From assembly GCF_030817535.1 (NCBI RefSeq), contig NZ_JAUSZL010000002.1, positions 682,001 through 746,000 of the forward strand: a DNA stretch of 64,000 nucleotides, given 5' to 3'. Below the pieces are notes generated by a model that saw nothing but the letters and a program-made list of their open reading frames with translations, was not told the DNA's origin and made no database searches. This document shows positions 26,994 to 38,137 of the stretch, in pieces. Each line of letters opens with the position of its first letter. The first letter of the stretch is position 1. Source of the stretch: Streptomyces sp. V3I8. GTDB taxonomy: Bacteria; Actinomycetota; Actinomycetes; Streptomycetales; Streptomycetaceae. A program made the translations under genes and the position numbers.

Positions 26994-27403
26994 CGCCGTA
27001 GCAGTGCGGGGTGGCCCCGTCGCCGGAGGTGGCGGGGCCGTTTCCTGCCCGCACGGGTCCCGTAGCGGGGCACCTCAGCGCTCCGCACGGGGGATGTCAC
27101 CCGCGGGTCGCGGGGGCTGAGAGCGCAGTTCCCCGCGCCCCTGCCGGGACGCGGCCCGGCGCCGCGTGCCTGCTTCGGGCAGCCGGGCGCGCCCGCGCGG
27201 CGGAGCCGCACCGTGTCACGGCCCCGCGCCCCTGACGGGGCGCTGCACGTGCCCCGGGTTCACCGGCCGTTCACCGGGGTTGCCGCCGGCGTCGGTCCGC
27301 CCCGTGTTCCGGCGGCCTACGCTCGTCGGCGGCACCCCGCGGGTCCGGTCCGCCGTCAGACGGCCGGACCCGCCGCCCGTCCACACGGAAGGTTCCCTCG
27401 CAC
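26994..27403. other. Intergenic region with hairpin and repeat copies
   Basis: This 410-bp gap lies between the protease and GH92 genes. It holds a GGCCCC...GGGGCC hairpin with a following TTT (27013-27043, probable protease terminator, stem interrupted by a 3-nt bulge). It also has a forward copy of the GCGCAGTTCCCCGCGCCCCTG intergenic repeat at 27123-27143, and a second partial copy near 27222-27240 (CCCCGCGCCCCTGACGGGG). I see no gene. Confidence 0.5.
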
Positions 27404-29848
27404 ATGGTCCTCAGATCCACCGGCGGGCGGAGGTTCGGCAGGAGAGCGGCCGCTCTCGCGCTGACCACCGCGCTCGCCGCCGCGCTGCCCGGCCCGGTCT
27501 CCTCGGCGGCCGACGCCGCCATCGCCGCGCCGGCCCGCCCCACCGCGTACGTCGACCCGCTCATCGGCACCGCGAACGGCGGCAACACCTACCCCGGCGC
27601 CAATCTTCCGTACGGCATGATCGGCTGGTCGCCGACCAGCACCAGGGGCGACCAGACCAGCACCGGCGCGGCCAACGGCTACGAGTACGGCGTGACCCGG
27701 CTGCGCGGACTGAGTCTCACCCACGTCAACGGCGCGGGCTGCAACCCGGGCGCCGCGGGCGACGTGCCGATCATGCCGTTCGTCGGGGACGTCACCTCCT
27801 CGCCCTCGGCGGACACCACGGACTCCGTCTACGCGGCGAACTTCTCGCACGCGGACGAGCGGGCCGTGCCGGGCCGTTACTCCGTGGGGCTCGACTCCGG
27901 CGCCCGCGCGGACCTCGCGGTGTCGCAGCGGGCCGGCGTCGCCGACTTCACGTTCCCCGCCGACAAGCCCGCCAACCTGCTCTTCCGGGTCTCCAACTCG
28001 CTCAACGGCAGCGAGGACGCGCAGGTCGAGATCGACCGGGCGAACCGCAAGGTGACCGGGTCGGTACTGACGGGCGCGTTCTGCGGCCGGCGCGCCAACG
28101 GCGGTGCGAACAACCGCAAGAGCTATTACCGGCTGTACTTCAGCGCCTCGTTCGACCGTGCCTTCTCGTCCACGGGCACCTGGAAGGACGGCACCCTCTC
28201 CCCCGGTTCGACCACGGGCGGCGGTGGCGAGGGGTACGCCACGGGCGCCGACCGCGCGGGCCGCGGTTCCGGCGGTTACGTCGGCTTCGACACCGGGTCC
28301 GACAACGATGTCCACATGCGGCTCGGCATCTCGTACGTGAGTCTCGCGGGAGCCGAGGCGAACCTCCGCGAGGAGATAGCGCCGAGGGCGGGCGTCGAGG
28401 AGGTCGCGGCGGCGGGCAGCAGGGCCTGGGACCGCGAACTGCGGTCCGTGCGCGTCGGCGGGGGCAGTGAGGCCCGGCGGACCGCCTTCTACACCGCGCT
28501 CTACCACTCCCTCCAGCAGCCCAACCTGGTCAGCGACACCGACGGCCGCTACCCGGGCATGGACGGCAGGCCCCATCGCCTCGCCCGCGGGCAGGGGGCG
28601 CAGTACAGCAACTTCTCCGGCTGGGACCAGTACCGGGCGCAGATCCAGCTGCTCGCCCTGCTCAAGCCGCGTATCGCCGGGGACTTCGCGCAGTCGCTGT
28701 ACAACTTCGCGCGGCAGAACGGCGGGGTGTGGGACCGCTGGGTGCACATCAACGGCCCGACGCACGTCATGACCGGCGACCCGACCGCGGCCACGCTCGC
28801 CACCTTCTACGCCATGGGGGTGCGCAACTTCGACTACCGCGGCGCCTTCGACTCGCTGGCGAAGCAGGCCACCGTGCCGCACCCGGACGGGCTCTCCGAC
28901 GCGGGCTGCCCCGGCCAGTGCACCGGCCAACGGCCCAATCTGGCGCAGTACATGAGCTCCGGGTACGCCGCTCAGGACGTGTGCCACTGCTGGGGCGGCG
29001 CCGCCGAGACCCTGGAGGACTCGGTCGCCGACGACGCGCTGGGCCGGTGGGCGAAGCTGCTGGGCCGCGACGAGCAGGCCGCCGGCTTCGCCGAGCGCGG
29101 CGGCTGGTGGCGCAACGTCTTCAACCCCGCGGCCACGGACGGGGCGGGCACCACCGGGTACGTCCAGGCGCGCAACCTGGACGGTTCCTGGGTCACGCCG
29201 TTCAGCCCCGGCAGCGACCGCGGGTTCGCCCAGGGCACGAGCGCCACGTACACCTGGATGGTGCCGCAGGACGTGCAGGGCCTCGCCGAGGCGATGGGCG
29301 GACGTGAGGCGGCCGCGGGCCGGCTCGACGCCTTCTTCCACAAGGCCGACGGGTCCTGGTCGGTGAAGGGCGGCGACGCGCTGCGCTACGACCCGACCAA
29401 CGAGCCCGGCATCCACGCCCCGTGGCTCTACAACGCGCTCGGCCGGCCGTGGAAGACCCAGGCCACCGTCCGGCAGATCGTCGACACCGTCTACGGCACG
29501 GGACCGGCCGGACTGCCCGGCAACGACGACCTGGGCACCATGTCCGCCTGGTACGTCTTCTCGGCCCTCGGCGTCTACCCGCGGACACCGGGCAGCGCCG
29601 ACCTCCTGCTGGGCGCGCCGCTGTTCCCGCACGCGGTGATCGACCGGCCCGGCCGCGACATCGTCATCGACGCGCCCGCCGCCGACGCCACCCACGCGTA
29701 TGTGGCCGGAGTCCGCCTCGACGGCCGTCCGCACGACCGGTCCTGGACGGACGGCGGCCTCCTGCGCACCGGGGGCACCCTGAGGTACCGCCTCGTCGCG
29801 GAGCCGGACACCCGGTGGGCGACCGCGCCCGCCGGACTGCCCCGCTGA
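27404..29848 (+). CDS. Secreted GH92 family glycosidase (alpha-mannosidase)
   Basis: This 814-residue exported enzyme has an RR-containing N-terminus (GGRRFGRRAAALALTTALAAALPG) and a cleavage site near residue 45. The GH92 signature begins at YVDPLIGTANGGNTYPGANLPYGMIGWSP. It continues with RLRGLSLTHVNGAGCNPGAAGDVPIMPF, FYTALYHSLQQPNLVSDTDG, FSGWDQYRAQIQLLALL and the C-terminal GNDDLGTMSAWYVFSALGVYP, which holds the acidic residues used in catalysis. GH92 enzymes are Ca-dependent exo-alpha-mannosidases (1,2-, 1,3- or other linkages; the linkage is not predictable). ATG 27404 has GGAAGG upstream. It may act on fungal or plant glycans together with the neighbouring protease and xylanase. Confidence 0.94.
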   Translation: MVLRSTGGRRFGRRAAALALTTALAAALPGPVSSAADAAIAAPARPTAYVDPLIGTANGGNTYPGANLPYGMIGWSPTSTRGDQTSTGAANGYEYGVTRLRGLSLTHVNGAGCNPGAAGDVPIMPFVGDVTSSPSADTTDSVYAANFSHADERAVPGRYSVGLDSGARADLAVSQRAGVADFTFPADKPANLLFRVSNSLNGSEDAQVEIDRANRKVTGSVLTGAFCGRRANGGANNRKSYYRLYFSASFDRAFSSTGTWKDGTLSPGSTTGGGGEGYATGADRAGRGSGGYVGFDTGSDNDVHMRLGISYVSLAGAEANLREEIAPRAGVEEVAAAGSRAWDRELRSVRVGGGSEARRTAFYTALYHSLQQPNLVSDTDGRYPGMDGRPHRLARGQGAQYSNFSGWDQYRAQIQLLALLKPRIAGDFAQSLYNFARQNGGVWDRWVHINGPTHVMTGDPTAATLATFYAMGVRNFDYRGAFDSLAKQATVPHPDGLSDAGCPGQCTGQRPNLAQYMSSGYAAQDVCHCWGGAAETLEDSVADDALGRWAKLLGRDEQAAGFAERGGWWRNVFNPAATDGAGTTGYVQARNLDGSWVTPFSPGSDRGFAQGTSATYTWMVPQDVQGLAEAMGGREAAAGRLDAFFHKADGSWSVKGGDALRYDPTNEPGIHAPWLYNALGRPWKTQATVRQIVDTVYGTGPAGLPGNDDLGTMSAWYVFSALGVYPRTPGSADLLLGAPLFPHAVIDRPGRDIVIDAPAADATHAYVAGVRLDGRPHDRSWTDGGLLRTGGTLRYRLVAEPDTRWATAPAGLPR

Positions 29849-29854
29849 CCTGAC

Positions 29855-29898
29855 ACGACCGTGGCCCCGAGTCCGTCGGGACTCGGGGCCACGGTCGT
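29855..29898 (+). terminator. Perfect 20-bp hairpin terminator
   Basis: The arms 29855-29874 (ACGACCGTGGCCCCGAGTCC) and 29879-29898 are exact complements with a 4-nt loop (GTCG). It lies between convergent GH92 and DUF1206 genes and can serve both. Confidence 0.88.
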
Positions 29899-29915
29899 CT
29901 TCGGTGACCGCCGGG

Positions 29916-30743
29916 TCAGACCTTGCGGTACCTGGCCATGCCGAACGAGAACACCCCGAACAGCATCAGGCCGACGGCGATGAGCACCAGCAGCCACGGC
30001 CCCGCCGGGGTCTCGGTGAACGAGCGCAGGGTGTCGTCCATGCCCTTGGCCTTGTCCGGTTCGTACGCCACGGCCGCCTTGACCGCGAAGCCCCCGGCGA
30101 CGGCGAACACCAGACCGCGGGCCGCACCGCCGCCGACGCCGGTCACGTCGACCGCCTGCCGTACCTTGCGCGACATCGCACCGAGCTGCAGGTGCTTGTG
30201 GAACTTGCGGCGGATCGCCTGCACCGCCATCCACAGACCGGCGCACCCTATGACCACGCCGGCCACCCCCACGAGCCACTGCCCGGCGGGCAGGTCCATG
30301 GCCTTGGCCGTCGCGTCCCGGGACTTGCCGTCGCTCGAACCGCTCCCGCCGGAACCCGCCGCGAAGGACAGGACGGAGTAGGCGACGAAACCGTAGAAGA
30401 CGGCCCGTCCCGCCGACGCCAGCCGCTTCTTCGCCTTGTGGCCGTCGGGGCCCGCCGCGCCGAAGACCGCCTCGGACAGCCGCCAGAGCGCCATGCCGAC
30501 CAGTCCGACGCCCAGCGCCCAGAGGACGACCGCCCCGAAGGGCTTCCCGGAGACCTCCTGGAGCGCACCTCCCTGGTCCGCCTGCTTGCCGCTGCCGCCG
30601 AAGGCGATCTGCAGCGCCAGCAGGCCCACCAGCACATAGATGACACCGCGTGCGGTGAAACCCGCCCGCGCCGCCCCCTCGATGGCAGGGGCCGCCTTCT
30701 GCTTCCCCACCCGGCTGCCTCGTGTCAACGTTCCTGCGTTCAT
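29916..30743 (-). CDS. DUF1206 integral membrane protein
   Basis: This 275-residue protein is built from three DUF1206 repeats, each a pair of membrane helices: ARAGFTARGVIYVLVGLLALQIAFG, SAGRAVFYGFVAYSVLSFAAG, and GGGAARGLVFAVAGGFAVKAAVAY followed by GPWLLVLIAVGLMLFGVFSFGMARY. Basic loops (RRKFHKHLQL) face the cytoplasm. The start is ATG 30743 with GGGAGG upstream. The family is widespread in actinobacteria with no proven function. It is divergent from the receiver-flavoprotein gene, with a 179-bp shared region. Confidence 0.88.
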   Translation of the reverse strand: MNAGTLTRGSRVGKQKAAPAIEGAARAGFTARGVIYVLVGLLALQIAFGGSGKQADQGGALQEVSGKPFGAVVLWALGVGLVGMALWRLSEAVFGAAGPDGHKAKKRLASAGRAVFYGFVAYSVLSFAAGSGGSGSSDGKSRDATAKAMDLPAGQWLVGVAGVVIGCAGLWMAVQAIRRKFHKHLQLGAMSRKVRQAVDVTGVGGGAARGLVFAVAGGFAVKAAVAYEPDKAKGMDDTLRSFTETPAGPWLLVLIAVGLMLFGVFSFGMARYRKV

Positions 30744-30922
30744 CGTTTGCCTCCCGTCTCCGGTTGCCCCGGCTGGGCCGTACGACACCCTGCGGTCGCG
30801 ACCAGGGGATACGTCCCTTTTTCGCAGCGGATCGGCAGGATCGAACATACGATGGACGCGCAACCGCAAGGGTGTCGCGCGCAACCGCGCCGGGACACCG
30901 ATCCGCTCGGGGTGGGAGACGA

Positions 30923-32595
30923 ATGGCACAGGGCACCGACGCAGCACGGACCGTCATCCTGACCGTGGACGACGATCCCGGAGTCTCGCGTGCCGTCGCC
31001 CGTGACCTGCGGCGCCGGTACGGCGAGACGTACCGCATCGTGCGCGCGGAGTCCGGGGAGAGCGCTCTCGAAGCCCTGCGCGAGCTGAAGCTGCGCGGCG
31101 ACCTGGTCGCGGTGATCCTGGCGGACTACCGCATGCCGCAGATGAACGGCATCGAGTTCCTGGAGCAGGCCCTGGACGTGTACCCGGGTGCGCGCCGGGT
31201 CCTGCTGACCGCGTACGCCGACACGAACGCGGCCATCGACGCGATCAACGTGGTCGACCTGGACCACTACCTCCTCAAGCCCTGGGACCCCCCGGAGGAG
31301 AAGCTCTACCCCGTCCTGGACGATCTGCTGGCCGCCTGGCGGGCCTCCGACCACCGGGCCGTGCCGATCGCCAAGGTCGTCGGTCACCGCTGGTCGGCGC
31401 GCTCCTCCGACGTACGGGAGTTCCTGGCCCGCAACCAGGTGCCGTACCGCTGGTACTCCTCGGACGAGCCGGAGGGCAAGCGGCTGCTGGCCTGCGCGGG
31501 AGTGGACGGCGAGCGGCTGCCGCTCGTGGTCACCGCGGACGGGGCGGTGCTGGTCGAGCCGGACGATCCGGAGCTGGCCGCCCGGGTGGGTCTCGCCACG
31601 ACGCCGGCGGCCGAGTTCTACGACCTCGTCGTCATCGGCGGCGGCCCCGCCGGACTGGGCGCGGCGGTGTACGGCGCCTCGGAGGGCCTGCGGACCGTGC
31701 TGGTGGAGCGCTCCGCGACCGGCGGACAGGCCGGCCAGAGCTCCCGCATCGAGAACTACCTCGGCTTCCCGGACGGGGTGTCGGGAGGCCAGCTGACCGA
31801 CCGGGCGCGGCGCCAGGCGTCGAAGTTCGGTGCCGAGATCCTGACGGCGCGCGAGGTGACCGGCCTGGAGGTCACGGGCGCCTCGCGCACCGTGCGCTTC
31901 TCGGACGGCTCGGCGATCGCCGCGCACAGCGTGATCCTGGCGACGGGGGTGTCGTACCGGCAGCTCGACGCGCCGGGCGCGCAGGACCTGACCGGGTGCG
32001 GGGTCTACTACGGGTCGGCGCTGACGGAGGCCCCGGCGTGCCAGGGGCACGACGTGTACATCGTCGGCGGCGCGAACTCCGCGGGACAGGCCGCCATGTA
32101 CCTGGCCAGGGGCGCGAAGTCGGTCACCCTGCTGGTGCGCGGCTCCTCCCTGACCGCGTCCATGTCCCACTATCTGATCGAGCAGATCTCGGGCGCGCCG
32201 AACATCTCGGTGCGCACCGGGACGGTCGTCGACGCCGTGCACGGCTCGGACCACCTGGAGCAGCTCACCCTGCGCGACCTGGCGAGCGGCCGCACCGAAC
32301 TCGTCGACGCGCAGTGGATGTTCGTGTTCATCGGCGCGGCGCCGCTGACCGGCTGGCTGGACGGCACGGTCCTGCGGGACGAGCGCGGGTTCATCGTCGC
32401 CGGGCCCGACCTGACCGCCGACGGGCGGCCGCCGTCGGACTGGGAGCTGGACCGGCCGCCGTACCACCTGGAGACCAACGTGCCCGGGGTGTTCGTGGCG
32501 GGTGACGCGCGCGCCGAGTCCGCGAAGCGTGTCGCCTCCGCCGTAGGAGAGGGAGCCATGGCCGTGATGCTCGTCCACCGGTACCTGGAGCAGTC

Positions 32596-32599
<4 letters not shown>
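30923..32599 (+). CDS. Response-regulator receiver fused to a thioredoxin-reductase-like flavoprotein lacking the CxxC
   Basis: This 558-residue protein has three parts. Residues about 10-130 form a receiver domain with the acidic pocket DDD (16-18), phosphoacceptor Asp68 (ILADYRMP), Thr96 and Lys119 (LLKPWD). Residues about 145-222 form a glutaredoxin-like region (SDVREFLARNQVPYRWY, LPLVVTADGAVLVEP) without the usual CxxC. Residues about 232-555 are thioredoxin-reductase-like, with the FAD motif GGGPAG (239-244), the NAD(P) motif GGANSAGQAA (382-391) and the second FAD motif GVFVAGDAR (522-530). The CAxC active site is replaced by CGVY (359-362), so disulfide reduction is unlikely. The stop overlaps the kinase gene start by 4 nt (GTGA). 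I infer a phosphorylation-controlled redox output. Confidence 0.9.
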
Positions 32600-34079
<1,480 letters not shown>

Positions 34080-34083
<4 letters not shown>

Positions 34084-34436
34084 GCACTTCGGACCTGGAC
34101 GGAATCGACCCGGGCGTGCCGCCGAGCGGCACGGGGTGCGTGGAGTGCGACGCCTCGGGCGGCTGGTGGTTCCATCTGCGGCGCTGCGCCCGGTGCGGAC
34201 ACGTCGGCTGTTGCGACGACTCCCCCTCCCAGCACGCCACGGCCCACCACCGGAGCACGGGCCACCCCTTCATCCGCAGTTTCGAGCCGGGCGAGGCCTG
34301 GTTCTGGAACTTCGAGACGTCCGAGCTGTACGAGTCCGGCCCCGACCTCGCCCCGCCGCTGAGCCACCCGTCGGACCAGCCCGCGCCCGGACCCGCGGGA
34401 CGCGTGCCGGCGAACTGGGCGCAGACACTGCGCTGA
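34080..34436 (+). CDS. UBP-type zinc finger protein
   Basis: This 118-residue protein is little more than a ZnF-UBP domain. The zinc ligands are C20 and C23 (GCVEC), C36 and C39 (RRCARCGHVGC), C44, H52, H56/H57 and H62 (QHATAHHRSTGHP). It ends in a conserved-looking tail with WFWNFETSELYE and a Pro-rich C-terminus. In eukaryotes this domain binds the free Gly-Gly end of ubiquitin; here the partner is unknown. ATG 34080 overlaps the kinase stop by 4 nt, so translation is coupled. It probably recruits or recognises a protein C-terminus in the same signalling unit. That role is inferred. Confidence 0.88.
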
Positions 34437-34478
34437 CCGGGCCCGGGGGCTGTCCGTGGCGCGTGCCAGGATGGATCC

Positions 34479-37400
34479 GTGTCGACCACCGCTTTCACCG
34501 CGCCGTTCATCGGGCGCAGGGACGAACTCGCCCGCCTGGCCCGGGTCCTGGACCGGACCCGGGCCGGCGAGGCGCGCGCCGTGCTGGTCGCCGGGGACGC
34601 GGGGGTCGGCAAGACCCGGATGCTGGCCGAGGCCGCCGGACACGCCGCCGGGACGGGCACGACGGTCGTCACGGGGCACTGCGTGGACCTGGGTGACGTG
34701 GGTCTGCCCTACCTGCCGTTCACCGAGATCCTGGGGATGCTGGCCGCGGACGACCGGTTCGCGGGGGCGATGGCGGCACACCCCGTGGTCGACCGCCTGC
34801 TCGGTGACGGCGGCGACGGGGCGCGGGACGCGGGCGGGCGCCCCCAGCTGTTCGAGGGCATGGCCGCGCTGCTGGCCGAACTGACCGAGGTCGCGCCACT
34901 GTTGCTGGTCCTGGAGGACCTGCACTGGGCGGACCAGTCCTCCCGCGACCTGCTGCGCTTCCTGCTCAGCCGGGGCACCCTGCAGAACCCGCGGGCGCGA
35001 CTGCGGACGACCGGGGCAGCATCCGGTCCGGGAGCCGTGGACGGCGCGGGAGCCACGGGCGAGGGGTCCGGTCAGCGGCTCGCCGTGTTCGCCTCGTACC
35101 GCGCCGACGACCTGCACCGCAGGCACCCGTTGCGGCCGCTGCTCGCCGAGCTGGTGCGGCTGCCCGCCGTCGAGCGGCTGGAGCTGCGGCCGATGCCCGA
35201 CGGGGAGATGGCCCGGCTCGTCCGCGCCCAGCGGTCCGCGCCCGTGCCGGACGCCACGGTCCGCCGTATCGTCGAGCGCGCCGAGGGCAACGCGTTCTAC
35301 GCCGAGGAGCTGCTGGCCGCCACCGCGGAGACCGTTCCCGGGTCCGGGAACGGGTCCGGATCCGGGTCCGGGTCCGCGTCAGCCGTGCCCAGCGGACTGG
35401 CCGATGTGCTGCTCATCCGTTTCGAGCAACTGCCGCCGACCGCACAGCAGGTGCTGCGCACCGCGGCGGTGGCCGGGCGCCGTGTCGAGCACGACCTGCT
35501 GCGCGACACCGTCCAGCTGCCCGAGGAGGAACTGGAGTCGGCGCTGCGCGAGGCCGTCGGACGGCAGCTCCTCGTCTCCGGCGGCGACTCCGGCGGGGAC
35601 AGCACCTACTCCTTCCGGCACGCCCTGATCCGCGAGGCGGTCTACGCCGACCTGCTGCCGGGCGAACGGGTGCGGCTGCACCGGTCGTTCGCGCGGGTGC
35701 TGGCCGCACGGGGCCTGCCCGCCGAGTGCGCGGCGGAGCGCGCCCACCACTCCCGCGAGAGCCACGACCTGCCGGACGCGCTCGCGGCCTCGCTGGAGGC
35801 CGCCGACCACGCCGGGCGGGTCCGTGCCCCCGCCGAAGAACTGCACCACCTGGAGGCCGCCCTCGACCTGTGGTCCGCGGTGCCCCCCGGAGCCCGCCCG
35901 GACGGCTTCGACACGGTCACGCTGACGCTGCGCGCCTCGGCGGCCGCCGCGCACGCCGGTGAGACCCACCGGGCGGTCTCGCTCACCCGGGCCGCGCTGG
36001 CGCGCGTGGGCTCGGACGAGGACGCGGAACTCGCCGCCCGGGTCCGCTACACGCTCGCGGGCGACCTCATGCGGACCGACAACCTGGCGGCGGCGTTCAC
36101 GTACAGCAGCGAGGCCCTCGCGATGATCCCCGCCGACCCTCCGTCGCGCACCTGGGTCTGGGCCGCGTCCACCCACGTCATGGCGGCACGTTACGTGGGC
36201 GACGACGAGACCGCGCACCGCGTGGCCCGCCAGGCCCTCGGCGTCGCGGAGACGCTCGGCCTGCCCGACGCCCGGGCCGACCTGCTGATCTCCCTGGTCG
36301 GCCTCGACGGCGCGGGGCGCAGCGTCCCGGAGGGGCGGGCTCGGCTGCAGGAGGCACGGGAGCTGGCCCGGGGCGCGGGGAACACCTCCATAGAGATACG
36401 CGCGCTGTTCAACCTCGCCATCGGCTCGTACGAGTCCGGCGACCTGGACGAGTGCCTGGCCTGGCTCTCGGACGGTCTGGAGCGGGCGGGCCGCGCCGGA
36501 CTGCTCTCCGCGTCCTATCCGCTGGAGATGCGCTATCTGCGCCTGCTGGTGCTCTGTTCGCTGGGCCGGTGGGACGCGTGCGTGCGCGAGGCGGAGAGCG
36601 ACGCCGAGGGGCTGCCCACCGCGGGCGGGTACGCGATCGCCCCGGCGCTGTCCGTGGCGCTGGCGCGCGGTGAGGAGGGGGTGGCCGAGCGGGCCCGGGC
36701 GCTCCTGGACGGACCGTTCGACTGGATGGCCACGCTCGTGGCGGGCATCCTCCTGACCGACGCGGCGGTGCTGCGCCACGATCCCGGGGCGGCCGTCGAG
36801 CAGGTCCGTACGACGCTCGCGGCCCTCGACGACGACGACGGCGCGACGCCCGACGTGGCGGTGCGGCTCGCGGCGCTCGCCCTGGCCCCCGTGGCGGACG
36901 CGGCCGTGGCCGCCCGCCGGACCGGCGACGAGGAGGGCGTACGGCACTGGACGCGGACCGCGTCGGAGCTGATCGGTCCGGCCCGGGTCACGGCGGCCGA
37001 GGGCGAGGACGGTATGCCGCAGGGGCCCGAGGGACGCGCCTGGCTGGCGCGCGCCGAGGCCGAGCATGCGCGGGCCGGCGGCGACCCGGACACGGCGGCC
37101 TGGGAGAAGGCGGTCGCGGCGTTCGGCTACGGAGACATCTACGAGCAGGCCCGCTGCCGCCTCCGGCTCGCGGAGAGCCTGGTGGCGTCGGGGCGCCGTG
37201 AGGAGGCCGCCGGGCAGGCGCACGCGGCGCACGACACGGCCGTCCGGCTGGGCGCCGTGCCGCTGCGCGAGGACGTGGAGCGGCTGGTCCGCCGGGCCCG
37301 GCTGGCGGACGCGCCCCGGGCGGCGGACGGGATCCCCGCGCTGACCTCCCGCGAGAACGACGTCCTGCTGCTCCTCGCGCGGGGCCGTACCAACCGGCAG

Positions 37401-37550
37401 ATCGGCGAGGAGCTGTTCATCAGCGGCAAGACGGCGAGCGTGCACGTCTCCAACATCCTCGCGAAACTGGGCGCCGCGAGCCGTACGGAGGCGGTGGCGA
37501 TCGCGTACCGCGAGGGGCTGGTCCGGGCGGAACCGACCGCGTCGGGGTGA
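34479..37550 (+). CDS. LAL-type LuxR regulator (AAA ATPase with C-terminal LuxR HTH)
   Basis: This is a 1023-residue large ATP-binding LuxR regulator. It has an N-terminal AAA/STAND ATPase with Walker A AGDAGVGKTRM (residues about 43-53), Walker B LLLVLEDLHWAD (about 140-151) and sensor region FASYRADDLHRRHPL. A long TPR-like helical middle runs from about 400 to 930. The C-terminal LuxR HTH is LTSRENDVLLLLARGRTNRQIGEELFIS followed by TASVHVSNILAKLG (about 950-1015). A Gly/Ser repeat (GSGNGSGSGSGSGSAS) sits at about 290. GTG 34479 lies 42 bp after the UBP gene, so it may join that operon. These regulators often control secondary metabolism or sugar use. The target is unknown. Confidence 0.92.
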   Translation: MSTTAFTAPFIGRRDELARLARVLDRTRAGEARAVLVAGDAGVGKTRMLAEAAGHAAGTGTTVVTGHCVDLGDVGLPYLPFTEILGMLAADDRFAGAMAAHPVVDRLLGDGGDGARDAGGRPQLFEGMAALLAELTEVAPLLLVLEDLHWADQSSRDLLRFLLSRGTLQNPRARLRTTGAASGPGAVDGAGATGEGSGQRLAVFASYRADDLHRRHPLRPLLAELVRLPAVERLELRPMPDGEMARLVRAQRSAPVPDATVRRIVERAEGNAFYAEELLAATAETVPGSGNGSGSGSGSASAVPSGLADVLLIRFEQLPPTAQQVLRTAAVAGRRVEHDLLRDTVQLPEEELESALREAVGRQLLVSGGDSGGDSTYSFRHALIREAVYADLLPGERVRLHRSFARVLAARGLPAECAAERAHHSRESHDLPDALAASLEAADHAGRVRAPAEELHHLEAALDLWSAVPPGARPDGFDTVTLTLRASAAAAHAGETHRAVSLTRAALARVGSDEDAELAARVRYTLAGDLMRTDNLAAAFTYSSEALAMIPADPPSRTWVWAASTHVMAARYVGDDETAHRVARQALGVAETLGLPDARADLLISLVGLDGAGRSVPEGRARLQEARELARGAGNTSIEIRALFNLAIGSYESGDLDECLAWLSDGLERAGRAGLLSASYPLEMRYLRLLVLCSLGRWDACVREAESDAEGLPTAGGYAIAPALSVALARGEEGVAERARALLDGPFDWMATLVAGILLTDAAVLRHDPGAAVEQVRTTLAALDDDDGATPDVAVRLAALALAPVADAAVAARRTGDEEGVRHWTRTASELIGPARVTAAEGEDGMPQGPEGRAWLARAEAEHARAGGDPDTAAWEKAVAAFGYGDIYEQARCRLRLAESLVASGRREEAAGQAHAAHDTAVRLGAVPLREDVERLVRRARLADAPRAADGIPALTSRENDVLLLLARGRTNRQIGEELFISGKTASVHVSNILAKLGAASRTEAVAIAYREGLVRAEPTASG

Positions 37551-37635
37551 AGGGCGGGCCGGGCGGGCCGCCGGGGCTGCGGGGCCGGGCCGATGGCGGT
37601 GTCATGGGAACAGGTCCACACAGGACCGAGCCGCC

Positions 37636-37660
37636 GTTTGTGCCGGGGGCAACCGGTTAC
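37636..37660 (+). promoter_or_regulatory. Possible SigB-type promoter
   Basis: GTTTG (37636-37640) and GGTTAC (37655-37660), with a 15-bp gap between GTTT and GGTTAC, resemble the Streptomyces general-stress promoter (GNNT, N14-16, GGGTAY). It lies 43 bp before the small hypothetical gene. One core base differs from consensus. Confidence 0.35.
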
Positions 37661-37702
37661 CCGAGCGGTGGCGCGCATCCGTACAAACAAAGGTGGCTGT
37701 TC

Positions 37703-38056
37703 ATGACGTCCGGCACGCATCTCGCTCTGACGCTCACTCTCACCGGCGGCTCGGCCGCCGACGCGCGGGCTGTCGTCCACACGCTCCAACCCGTCTTCGG
37801 CTCGCCGGACACCCTGCCCGGCGACGACGGCGCCACGGTCTACACGGTGACCTTCGACACCGACGCGCAGGGTGACGGGAACCAGGAGGCGCCCGCCGGG
37901 TCCGGGCTCAGCACGTCCGTGACCGTCACCCTGCAGGGCAGTCCCGACGCGGTGCGCCGGGCCGACGAGACGCTCTCCGCGGCCTTCAAGGTCCAGGAGG
38001 GGGGCGCGGCCTCCGGCGACCAGGAGCAGGAGCGGGAACTGCGTCTCGAGCCGTAG
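37703..38056 (+). CDS. Small hypothetical protein
   Basis: This 117-residue soluble protein has the pattern of an alternating alpha/beta fold: HLALTLTLTGGSAADARAVVHTLQPVFG, ATVYTVTFDTDAQG, TSVTVTLQGSPDAVRRADETLSAAF. The two strand-helix units look like an internal duplication. The C-terminus is charged (GDQEQERELRLEP). There is no Cys and no signal peptide. ATG 37703 follows AAAGGTGG. I do not recognise a family. A SigB-like promoter upstream suggests stress expression. Confidence 0.75.
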   Translation: MTSGTHLALTLTLTGGSAADARAVVHTLQPVFGSPDTLPGDDGATVYTVTFDTDAQGDGNQEAPAGSGLSTSVTVTLQGSPDAVRRADETLSAAFKVQEGGAASGDQEQERELRLEP

Positions 38057-38071
38057 GCCCGCCGTGGCCGG

Positions 38072-38117
38072 GAGCCGCTTCGGGGCCGCCCCCGCCGGTG
38101 CGCCGGGGCGGCGGCTC
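38072..38117. terminator. Bidirectional hairpin between convergent genes
   Basis: An inner stem, CCGCCCC (38086-38092) with GGGGCGG (38105-38111), and an outer stem, GAGCCGC with GCGGCTC (38072-38078 / 38111-38117, sharing one base), lie between the converging hypothetical and DUF6624 genes. Confidence 0.55.
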
Positions 38118-38137
38118 ACCCGTCGGGCCCAACGGCC

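Noticed and set aside
27356..29734. 792-codon open frame antisense to GH92
   Set aside because: It is a shadow frame. GH92 signatures are unambiguous on the plus strand.
35379..37445. 688-codon open frame antisense to the LAL regulator
   Set aside because: It is a shadow frame; Walker and LuxR motifs fix the coding strand.
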